Of a stretch of 64,000 bases of DNA, positions 23,837-33,474 are shown in pieces; position 1 is the first letter of the stretch; each line of letters begins with the position of its first letter. The stretch is from Malus domestica (Eukaryota > Streptophyta > Magnoliopsida > Rosales > Rosaceae). The stretch covers positions 5,110,501 to 5,174,500 of the forward strand of contig NC_091673.1 of NCBI RefSeq assembly GCF_042453785.1, written 5' to 3'. The notes under the pieces were generated by a model. The model searched no databases, was not told where the DNA came from, and was given only the letters and a program-made list of their open reading frames with translations. Position numbers and translations under genes: made by a program.

Positions 23837-24065
23837 CGAGAGAATCGATGTAATCCCCGAGCTTCTGGCACCAGAGCCTGTGCGAGTCCTCAGAGAGAGG
23901 CTCGAACACCAAGTCCTTCCTCGCCACAGCTCCTCTGTTCGCGCCACAGCAGATTCCAGCTCCGCCTTCCACAAAAGCTCTTATCCTAATCTTCGGACCT
24001 TCCGCCGCGAACCCCAGGACCTCCTTCTCGACAATCAAGCTCCGTTGAAGAAGAAGTGAGATGAT
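23837..24065 (-). pseudogene. Captured exon resembling sphingosine kinase N-terminal region
   Basis: The minus strand encodes VLGFAAEGPKIRIRAFVEGG, then a Gly/Cys-rich turn, RKDLVFEPLSEDSHRLWCQK and GDYIDSLG, and meets a GT donor at 23836/23835. This matches what I recall of the region before the catalytic domain of plant long-chain-base (sphingosine) kinases, including the exon end after DSLG. No kinase catalytic part follows. It sits inside the hAT termini, same strand as the transposase, so transposon capture of a host exon is the simplest reading. Confidence 0.6.
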
Positions 24066-25019
24066 TTCTTTCTCATTCTCTCTCAAGGCACAGAGATGAA
24101 GCGTTGCATGCAACTGGGAAAGCTTCTAGGCCTACTAACCTGGATTTTGGGACTCGATTGGTGTCGGATTCGAGTGTGTGAGTGAGTCGATGGAGAAGCG
24201 TCAGTCCATGGAGAAGCGGCGTGAGTCAATGGACGACGAGGACCGGCATGGATTCCTTTGTTCCAAACTTGTCCGATCAGGCTGGAGTCGACGGAGGAGT
24301 GGAGCGGCGTGAGTCAATTGAGTGATGGACGATGAGGAGCGGCGTGGATTCGACGGAGGAGTGGAGCGGGGGGACTGTGAGAGTGAGTGAGGTGAGCGGC
24401 GCCAGTGAGGTGAGAGAGCGAGAGCGACTGAGAAAGTCTGATGATAACCTAACTTCTAACAAACAAATGACCTAACTATGGACGGTTGGATTTGATTTTA
24501 ACAAATCCAACGATTCAAGTAATTCCTAATTAAAAATTAAAAATAAATATATATATATATATATATAAATTATTCGGTTCGGTTCGGGATTCCCGAAAGA
24601 TTTCAAAGCAGTGGCCAAATCCCAAACCGAAAATTTCGGGTCGGGATCGGTTTCGGGTACCGAATGTTTCGGGATATTTGTTTCGGGAATTTTTCGGGAT
24701 AATTTCGGGACGGGATCGGGATGGTTCGGGATTTTCGGGAAAAAATTCCACCCCTACTTTCAATATAAGGTCACTCACACTCATATTTTATTCCCAACAT
24801 CATGATGTCTTGAATAATCATTAAAGAAAAAGCACCACCTTTTCTCTTTTCTTACAATGATGATGTCCTTACTCATGATTATGTCTTTACATGATGATGT
24901 CCACTTTTTTGTTTAGTTTACAAGCCGAAAGTCATTTGGATTGTGGTAGTCACCATGTCTTCAATTGTTGTGAACACATGACTCATAATTACTCACAAAT
25001 GTATGAGCCAAACACAACA

Positions 25020-25429
25020 ATCTCCACCTTGGCGAATACACCATGCAAAAATCCTTGCACCCATCACCAAGGCTCATTGGCCTTACGTATCAGCATACAC
25101 ACCTTGAATCAACCTCGTTGGTTCTGTTCAGATTCAGTTATTGCAAATGCATGTGCAGCTGCTGCAAGCTAAAAATGACAATTTAGCTTCAGACAGGATC
25201 TCAACACATCATCGTCTCCTCCAACAGGTTTTTCTCCTCTTCATTGTCTGCAACCTGGAAACTCGTCAGCGCGCCCGTTTCCAGCAACACTCGTCGAGCC
25301 AGACAAAATTCTCACACTTCCTTTCCTCAGGACCATCTGATCACCTGTGAATCCTATAGCTCCACCTGCTGCAAAACCCCTGCAACACTTTAGACTATAC
25401 ATCACCAGGAGAAGTGTTGCTTCGAGTAC
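25020..25429 (-). other. Copia internal remainder, non-coding
   Basis: Between gag and the 3' LTR. No conserved pol motif is visible in any frame, so pol is deleted or was never present. Confidence 0.6.
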
Positions 25430-26230
25430 CTAGAGGGCATACTCGAAGTCTTCCGCCACAAAATTGCTACTACACGGACCAAGATCATCCTTTCTTTTTC
25501 TCAAAGGACAATTTTTCCTTTTATGCCCGAATTCTTTGCAGTTGTAGCATTGTAGACCCTTGCCTCCGGAACCGGATTTGAACCTGTTGTCTCTCTTAGA
25601 TCCTTCTCCCAATTTTCTTCCACGATTCCAACCTTGAACAGCTAAAGCAGTCTCGTGCCCACCATCAACAATGGTCTTCTTCTTTTGTGTATCATAAGAC
25701 ACCAAAGAAGCCTGCACCTGCTCCAAACTTACTGTATCTTTTCCATGCAGTAAGGTTGTCACAAGATTTTCATACGAATCTGGAAGTGAGGTAAGAAGTA
25801 AGAGGGCTTTGTCTTATTCCTCAACCTTAACATCAACTTTCCGCAATTGATCCAAGTATCAGTTGAACTCATTCATGTGGTCCATGAGATTCCCGCCTTC
25901 ATCCATCTTTAGCTTGTACAGCTTCCGCTTCAGATGTAACTTGTTGGTCAAACTCTTAGCAATATAGAGTTTTTCCAACTTCTCCCAGAGTGCAGGCGCA
26001 TAATCTTCATCCATAACATTATTGATAATGTTGTCAGCTATACAGTGTTGAATTGTGCTAACACAACGCGACTCCAGCTCCTCCCACTGGTCATCTGTCA
26101 TTTCTTTAGGCTTCCCATCTTTTCCCTTTAAAGCTCTAGCCAAGCCTTGTTGAGTCAAGACATCCTTTACTCTCATCTGCCAGAGAGTAAAACTACCTTT
26201 CCCATTAAACTGCTTAACTGAAAATTCCAT
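25430..26230 (-). pseudogene. Copia gag remnant with zinc knuckle
   Basis: A minus-strand ORF from ATG 26230 (MEFSVKQFNGKGSFTLWQMR) has the UBN2-type Copia gag fold signature and continues to a CX2CX4HX4C knuckle (CYNCKEFGHKRKNC) near 25510-25550. Two in-frame stops break it, TGA at 25859-25861 and TAA near 25812. The frame ends at 25430 with no protease, integrase or reverse transcriptase after it. Confidence 0.85.
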
Positions 26231-26290
26231 GGTGAACAACAAATCTGGACCTCCAACGAACCAAGCGTCCAACGATGCTCTGATACCAAT

Positions 26291-26878
26291 TGTTGTGCCT
26301 TGGTCCGTTTATCCGTGCGGAAACGAGATTCAGATTACAACCTCACCAAATCACACTCAGTTGAACAGAATAAAATACAAGAAATAAAGACACCGAGAAA
26401 TTTACGAGGTTCGGCAAAAACCTGCCTACGTCCTCCTAGAGATGTTGCTCTTCACTATGAGAATAACTAATACAAGATACACTTGAGTTAAATTAACATA
26501 ACCCAAACCCCAATCCCTTTGTACCCTCACAAAATTTTACTAAGAGACTCACTCTCCCCAAGAGTTTTTCACTCTCACTCTATATTTTTCTACCACCCGT
26601 TCTCGTCCGAATGCACTTTCAATATAAGGTCACTCACACTCATATTTTATTCCCAACATCATGATGTCTTGAATAATCATTAAAGAAAAAGCATCACCTT
26701 TTCTCTTTTCTTACAATGATGATGTCTTTACTCATGATTATGTCTTTACATGATGATGTCCACTTCTTTGTTTAGTTTACAAGCCGAAAGTCATTTGGAT
26801 TGTGGTAGTCACCATGTCTTCAATTGTTGTCAACACATGACTCATAATTACTCACAAATGTATGAGCCAAACACAACA
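26291..26878 (-). repeat. Copia 5' LTR (right copy)
   Basis: 588 bp, uninterrupted, TG..CA ends, adjacent to the primer-binding site. This is the upstream LTR in element orientation. Confidence 0.92.
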
Positions 26879-26883
26879 AAGAG

Positions 26884-27674
26884 GAACTTGTTTACATGGA
26901 ATGCCATGATCGCCGGAATGATATTGAATGCGCAAGCTGAGAATGCCGTTGAGCTATTTGAACAGCTAGAATTCGAAGGATTTGAACCCGATTCCGTTAC
27001 TTGGAATTCAATGATCAGTGGGTTTTCGCAGCTAGGGAAGGGCATTGAAGATTTCAAGTGTTTTAAGAGAATGCAATCAGCTGGTGAAGTCCCCAGTTTA
27101 AAATCTATCGCAAGTCTTTTACCAGCGTGTGCAGATTTATCTGCTCTGCATTGTGGAAAAGAAGTTCATGGGCACGCAATTTTGGCAATGATCTGTTCAT
27201 TTCACACTGGTTTGGTGGAGAAAGGATGGTAAGTTTTTAGGATGATGAACAAAGATTTTGGTCTAAAACCAAATCCTAAGCATTTCGGTTTGCATGGTTG
27301 ATCTTTTGGGTCGGACTGGCAGGTTGGATGAAGCCCGAGAATGAATAAAAGAATTACCAGAGCCTTCCGGAGCAGTTTTTGATTCTTTGCTAGGTGCCTG
27401 TGAATGCCATTTGGATTCAGAAATGGGGAAAGAAGTGGCTACACAACTTTCTGAATTAGAGCCAGAGAACCTGGCACCTTTCGTCATCCTTTCGAAGATG
27501 TACGCTGCACTTGGCAGGTGGGAGGACGCAGAAAAGATTAGAGGATTGATGAATGATAAAACACAAAGAAAGCTCCCTGGCTTTAGTTTATTAAGACTGC
27601 ATGAGAAGAAGATACATGAAACAAAAACTGCAACTCAATGTCCACTGTTTAAAAGTCCCAAACCAAAATTTTGA
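26884..27674 (+). pseudogene. PPR pseudogene, 3' part
   Basis: Directly after the second AAGAG the PPR frame resumes (RNLFTWNAMIAGM, SVTWNSMISGFSQLGKGIE, LHCGKEVHGHAI). At about 27185 the sequence jumps to CSFHTGLVEKGW, a deletion of roughly a hundred codons compared with a usual PPR protein. Stops and shifts follow to 27386, then an open stretch (27387-27674) encodes the E-motif-like tail LGACECHLDSEMGKEV to the final stop. It is oriented toward the gamma-subunit gene, whose stop is only 43 bp further on. Confidence 0.85.
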
Positions 27675-27716
27675 GACTCTCTGCTTCTCGGTAGAAGTTT
27701 TGGGCAAACAGAAATC

Positions 27717-29629
27717 TCACTGATTCAACATCTCCTTCACCGCAAACCCCATGTAGTTATTGAGGTGGTCTGGTGGTTCGTAGATGAAGCAAGAGATCAC
27801 ATCTCTGAGTGTAATGACGCCGACAACTTCACCTTCCTCCCCAGCGACTACATGGATCCTATGAACGGACTTGGAAGCAAGACTTTCAATCACATTGCCA
27901 AGAGGCGACCCCAGTTTGCATGTAATTGGTTGGATAACTTTTCCAATTTCGTTGGTCGTTGCGATGGTGCTCATGAAGTCCCTAACAGTGAGCTTCCTGA
28001 AAGCAATTGGCACACAAATTAAGTACCTCATCAAGAATGATTGTCTTTGTCAAGTGATCAAAACAAGCATTGGTTTTGTTTCTTGACAGAAATCAGCTTA
28101 TGCAGATTAGTTCAAATTCACAACTGGATGAGTTCAGTTTCATAAGTAGGTATTTCAGATCCTTCCTACTAGCAATTTGAAGTAAATGGCGGAACGTCCA
28201 ATGGTGTTTTCAACCTTGAAGTTGAGAGGATTAGAGCACTCTACAGTCCATCGTGAGGACCTCTACAACGGGAATGGTTCAAAGTTTATTTTTGAATACC
28301 TGAAATTGGAGAAAAGCTCGGGTTTGAGTAGCAAGTATCTGATATCTCTGATGCTGACATTACCGACTATGTTTTTCTTGGGCCCCTCTACAACGGGAAG
28401 ACCACCGATTTTGTTATCTCTCATCCTCTTGAAAGCTTCCAGTATTAGATCATTGCTCGTGATGCTAATAACCTAGCCAAGAAAACAAGGGAGCAATAAT
28501 ATTGAGACTCCAAATTCACTGTTTATGAAGAATATTGTTTCGGAAACCAGGCAACCTTACCTCTTCAGAGGACATGAAAGGAAGTCCGAAATCAGAGATA
28601 GGCTTTGCTGCTATGCAGTCGAACCAGTCTCTTCCTCTGCATCTCTCAAGACCCTGAACAAGTCCTGATTGAGTAATGTAGTTCTTAATGTTGGGTTGGC
28701 CTGGTTCTATTACAGGTACATTCCTCAGCCTATATTTTGAAAGTAGTAGCATAACGCTCAACATCGAACTATCTGTTGCCACTGGAATGAATGGCGCCCA
28801 GCGGAAGGATTTAAGTATTGACCTCACCTGAAACATACAAGTACATATCACATTCGGTTCACCCAGTCAAATAACTCGCAAGAAACCAATACTCTACACA
28901 GAATCTTCTTACTGTGGTTGACTTGAAGGGTTCATCATTCAGTATAACATTGTAAAAGTCTTTGCCCAATTCATCAGCAGCTGTGGGAGCATCTTTGGCT
29001 ATTCCTTTCTCTGCAGCCGCACCGCCAGCCACGGCAGCTCCAACAGCAGCAGCAGTTAGCCCTACAACTGCAGCAGGACCAGTCACCCCCAATGCTAGAG
29101 CCCCAATGGCCCCTACCGCACCCGCGCCGACTCCAGCCGCTGTTGCTGACGTAGCTGATATAGCAATCGCCGCCAGCTCTGCACTCTCCAACACCCAAAG
29201 AATAATGGCAGAGTAATCTATGAGACCTAGGTACCTGCCTCTCCAATCTGAACTTGTATCTGCTTCTGGGTTGCTCACAGGAGCTGACAAAATGTTGTTT
29301 TCAGACAGAATCTTAACCGCGTCGCCAACGGATGTATCTGCCGGAATCTCAATTACTGCACATAATAATGTAACAAGGCACTGCTTTTAGCTAACCATTT
29401 ATCTCAGTCAATTCATATCTCATCCATAAACACTGTAATCGCGGATTAAATAGTGATTTCTGTCACCTTTGCCTCCAGGTACTGCTGGGAAAGATGAAAC
29501 CGGAATTTTCGCAAATGCATTTGTCAAAACCTCCTGTAGGGGACGAGGTAATTTCTTCCTGGATTGGATGGTTTCGAAGTAGGCATCGTAGCTTGAAAGT
29601 TTAGATCTTTCCTTAACCTCTTGTGCCAT
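27717..29629 (-). CDS. SnRK1 gamma-type four-CBS protein, copy A
   Basis: Exons 29467-29629, 28913-29355, 28561-28827, 28300-28472 and 27717-27996 join in phase to 441 aa, all GT-AG. Four CBS repeats are visible, for example IEIPADTSVGDAVKIL, the stretch around SILKSFRWAPFIPVATDSSM, ILEAFKRMRDNKIGGLPVV and VIESLASKSVHRIHVV with GVITLRDVISCFIYEPP at the end. The layout matches plant SNF1-related kinase regulatory gamma subunits (KING1-like), which sense adenylates or scaffold kinase complexes. Unusual is an Ala/Gly-rich hydrophobic insert at about residues 115-170 after the first CBS half. Copy B lies about 900 bp upstream in the same orientation. Kinase-complex membership is inferred. Confidence 0.88.
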
Positions 29630-30536
29630 ATCTACTCTGGAGACAGAAATCGAAATCTTAATCCAATGTCTTCACATGAAGTCGTAGAATCATTATACAA
29701 GAATTTTCTTAATGTAGTTCGAATTAACCAGGATTAATTTGTTTTGTGCAATTTCTGTCTCCCATCTGGGTTGAGATCCTATTAATTCGCTCTTAGATTA
29801 TGTTAATTTGACATAATTAATCTAAATAGATGGCTAAGAAAACATATTCCAGAAACATAAATTGTTAGCAAAATACAAGATTAAAGAGGCTGGTGTAGGG
29901 GGTACCTCCAAATGTGTGCTTCCAATGGATTCAGAAACTGCTGTCGGACTCTGTTTCTTTGGAAACTTTGAGGATTCTCTCTTCCCTAGTAACCTCTGCA
30001 TGTATGGAACCCATACTTTTGACACGTGTCACTACCTGAAATGTGTTGCATTTCTGACTCACCACTTGTCACGAGTTGGTAAGAGTTCAGTTGGGCCTGG
30101 CCCAGGATACACAAACCACTGTGAAGTTTTAGCTCTGCATTTGTTCTGTTTTTTGCCCTTGCCCAAAACTTTGGTTTCCCATTTATTTGGATTTGAGATT
30201 CTGTAGCTTTAACTTATAACTATGTAATTTGTATAATAATTTTGTGTTTAGTAGAAGTTGGTGTTCAATTTTTGACATGATTATTGAATATTAGAATTGT
30301 GATTAGTGGATTATTGGAAAATTAGAATTGTGATTAGTGGATTGTTGGAATATTAGAATTGTGATTAGTGGATTGTTGGAATATTAGGATTTTGATTAGG
30401 AGAATAGAAAATGGTATGAATTTAAGCTGATTCGATAAAATTTTACAACTTGAAATAGTAAAGAAGATAGAGAGATTGATGGGTTTTTGTTACTTTCTCT
30501 GCATCTCCCACACGTTCTGTTTAACAAACAGATGTC
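29630..30536. other. Intergenic between tandem gamma genes, copy A promoter
   Basis: A tandem repeat of about 31 bp (attagaattgtgattagtgg core, three units plus a partial) lies at 30289-30392. The rest is AT-rich with no coding potential. Confidence 0.6.
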
Positions 30537-32574
30537 TCACTGCCTCATTATCTGCTCCTTAGCAAACCCCAAGTAGACATCAAAGTGATTGGGTGGTTCA
30601 AATATGAAGCAAGAAATCACATCTCTGAGTGTAATCACACCAACAACTTCTCCTTCATCATCCACCACGTACACTCTGTGAACCGATTTGGAAGCAAGAG
30701 TTTCAATCACATCGCCGAGAGTCGACTGCAGATTGCATGTAATTGGTAATATTTGTCTTCCCTGCCTTTCTGAGATTGTGTTCATGAAGTCCCTAACACT
30801 GAGATTCCTGAAAGAAAAGGGTAACAAGTTAAGTTCGATTTCACATTGGGAAGTGATTTCCACGCACGGTAAACCCTTTTCTCCTCAGGCGCACGCCTGT
30901 TTGTTTCTGGCCTTTAGATTGAGTAAATCTAGGGAAATCAAGGGACAAGATAATAACGTGCTGAAGGAGAAAAAAGGGTGTGCGGATATTATTTCCCTTT
31001 CGTGGTTGATTGACTCTGCCGAGTGGTAAAAGTAAAACCACGCATTGATTTTATTTCTTTGACAGAAATCAGTGCATGCAGATGAGGTCCAGAGTTTGGT
31101 TTCGGTACCTGAAATTGTTGAAGAGCTCTGGTTTCAGAAGAGAGAATCTGATATCGCTTATGCTTACATTACCAACTATCTTCTTCTTTGGCTCCTGCAC
31201 AACTGGAAGCCCACCAATTTGGTTCTCTCTCATTTTCTTGAACGCTTCAAGTACCAGATCATCGACATTGGTGCTAATAACCTGCCCAAGAAACAATGCA
31301 ACATTCATATCGAAATTCCAGATTCGCTAGTCAGCCAGAACCAGAAGAACGTTATGGTAACACGGCCAAGATTACCTCAATGGAGGACATAAAAGGAAGT
31401 CCCAGGTCAGAGATGGACTTTGCAGCAATGCAGTCGAACCATTCCATTCCTTTGCATCCCTCAAGACCCTGAACAACTGCTGATTGTGTGATGAAGTTCT
31501 TAATATCGGGTTGGCCCAATTCTATTACAGGCACATTTCTCATCCTATATTTTGAGAGTAGTAGCAAGACGGTCAACATTGAACTATCTGTCCCTACCGG
31601 AAGAAATGACTCCCAGCGAAAGGATTTCAGTATTGATCTTACCTGAAACAGTCAAGTAAATATTGTCGGCTTCGAAACTAATACTCTTGGATATAGATCG
31701 ATGCAGCAATGTTGTTGTCATCTTCTTGGTAAAGAATGAACTTACTGTGGTTGTCTTGAAGGGTTCATCTTGTAGTATAACGCTGTCGAGTTCTTCGCTC
31801 AGTTTATCAGCATCTGTGGGAGAATCTCTGCCCTCTCCTTTGTCTTCAGCTGCACCTGTTAAACAATACGGCTTTCACCAATGAGGTGTTTGGCTAACGT
31901 TGAGTCATAATCGTGCGGATTTAACAAACCATTCGAGTCACATTTCACCTATTTTTCCAACTGCGCTGCCAGCCACGGCAGAGCAAACTGCTGCTGCAGT
32001 TAGGCCTGCAAGAGCAGCAGGACCAGTGACGCCCAGAGCAACTGCTCCAATAGCGCCCATGGCTCCTGCACCGCCAACTACAGCCGCGGTTGAGTGAGCC
32101 GAAGGAGAAAATGCACTGGTCTCCAACACCCAGAGAAGAATGGCGGAATAATCCACGATTCCCAGGTACCTCTCCCTCCAATCTGCACTTGCATCTGCTT
32201 CCGGGTTTCTCACAGTAGCTGACAAAATGTGGTGGTTAGACAGAGTCTTTACTGCTTCAGCAATTGATGTATCCGCTTGAATCTCCACCACTGCAAATTA
32301 TAATTCATGATATAATCCTAGTTTTAAAGGGCACTGTTTCGTTTTGGCCAATCATTGATTAAAGCAGCTAATCGTTGGTATTATTATTACCTTTGCCTCC
32401 AGGAACTCCTTGGAAAGATGAGACTGGAACTTTTGAAAATGCAAATGTTAAATTTTCTTGTAGGGGACGAGATAATTTCTTCCGGGACTGGATCGTGTCG
32501 AAGTAGGCATCGTAGGATGAAATTTTAGGACTTGTGCCCTTCACCTCTTGTTCTTGGGGTTGTGCATCTGCCAT
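30537..32574 (-). CDS. SnRK1 gamma-type four-CBS protein, copy B
   Basis: Exons 32391-32574, 31949-32290, 31746-31855, 31376-31642, 31109-31281 and 30537-30807 join in phase to 448 aa. It is clearly paralogous to copy A along its whole length (ISSYDAYFDTIQSRKKLSRP, YRMRNVPVIELGQP, SVHRVYVVDDEGEVVGV). It also keeps the Gly/Ala-rich insert (VVGGAGAMGAIGAVALGVTG). An additional intron (31856-31948), absent from copy A, falls just after that insert. Same-orientation tandem pair indicates local duplication, old enough for intron and sequence divergence. Both copies look intact. Confidence 0.88.
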
Positions 32575-33474
32575 GGTACACTAGAGGCAGAATTTGGGAT
32601 ATTAAATCCCTAAATCATAGAACAATGTAGCAGAATACCACAGCGGAATTGTTCTTAACACTCAAAATAGTCGTCATCGTGCATTTCTCCTATCTTATTT
32701 TTGCCTTACGGAATAATGCATAATGACTATTTCTAAATGCCGATAACAACTCCGTAGTAGAATGCAGTAATCACTATCAATTTGATTTGTAGAAAGGACC
32801 TTAATTATCTAACTTATCAAATTGTTTAACATCAGAAGATCAATGGATCAGATCGGAGAGAGAGAGAGGAAAAAGAAAAGAAAAAAGATCAAGAGATATA
32901 ACTGAGGATTTGTCGATATTTTGATACCTCAAATGTCTGTGCTGCCGATGGCTTCAGAAATAGGATTTTGGATTCCCAGATCGTTCTCCTTCCATAAAAC
33001 AATTAGCTTATGCCTCTGCATGCATGAAGTCGCAGCTTTGCCAAGTGTAGGCGCTGGACACATGTTGGGCTTATAATTCCCAATTAATTAAGTTGGTAAC
33101 TAATCTTCATTTGGGTCTACTGGTTTATTGGGCCTGGCCTAGAAATCATGACGTGAATACATAGGAGAAAAATGGCATGAATGAATAACTTATCTAATCA
33201 TGATGTGAATTTATTATAATTGTATAAAGTTCGGGAATAGTTATTGGCACTTCAAAAATGTCATCATGCACTCTTTTTATGAATATACATAAGGGAATGT
33301 ACATATAACATTTTTGGAGCGCCAACAAAAGTTTTACAGTCTGTATTAGTTCTTACATTATGTGTATATAACACCTTATCTAATTTACACTACACCATGA
33401 CTTGCTTGGTTTATGGATTTTTCTAGATGCCAAGACTTGTAGCTAGTAACTCATCAAAGATAATGAATCAAAAA
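32575..33474. other. Intergenic; copy B promoter and WRKY 3' flank
   Basis: It contains a short GA tract near 32860 and a small inverted-repeat element at about 33239-33330 (ggcacttcaaaaatgt facing acatttttggagcgcc), MITE-like. No gene. Confidence 0.55.

Larger units (their letters stand above)
19940..24756 (-). mobile_element. hAT DNA transposon nested in the Copia LTR
   Basis: The 8-bp target duplication CTTTCAAT (19932-19939 and 24757-24764) and terminal repeats TAGGGCTGG / TAGGGGTGG define a 4,817-bp hAT element. Both ends (about 19950-20115 and 24575-24745) are packed with TTCGGG/CCCGAA motifs, likely transposase-binding subterminal repeats. It encodes a BED-hAT transposase with one frameshift and also carries a fragment resembling a host gene. 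Confidence 0.92.
19607..25019 (-). repeat. Copia 3' LTR (left copy) split by hAT
   Basis: LTR sequence occupies 19607-19939 and 24765-25019. The intervening hAT carries CTTTCAAT on both sides. A purine-rich tract (aaggtggagat on the minus strand) precedes the LTR just right of 25019. Confidence 0.92.
19607..26878 (-). mobile_element. Non-autonomous Copia LTR retrotransposon inserted in the PPR gene
   Basis: Target duplication AAGAG flanks both ends (19602-19606 and 26879-26883). The right LTR is 26291-26878 (588 bp). The left LTR is 19607-25019 and also measures 588 bp after removing a nested hAT element and its 8-bp duplication. Both start TGTTGTGCC and end CACAACA. On the minus strand the right LTR is followed by a primer-binding site complementary to initiator tRNA-Met (TGGTATCAGAGC, 26277-26288). 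The internal region is only 1,271 bp, with a broken gag and no pol. I count about 16 substitutions between the LTRs by eye. Confidence 0.92.

Noticed and set aside
28186-28476. Plus-strand ORFs across the gamma-subunit genes
   Set aside because: Antisense shadows of CBS exons.
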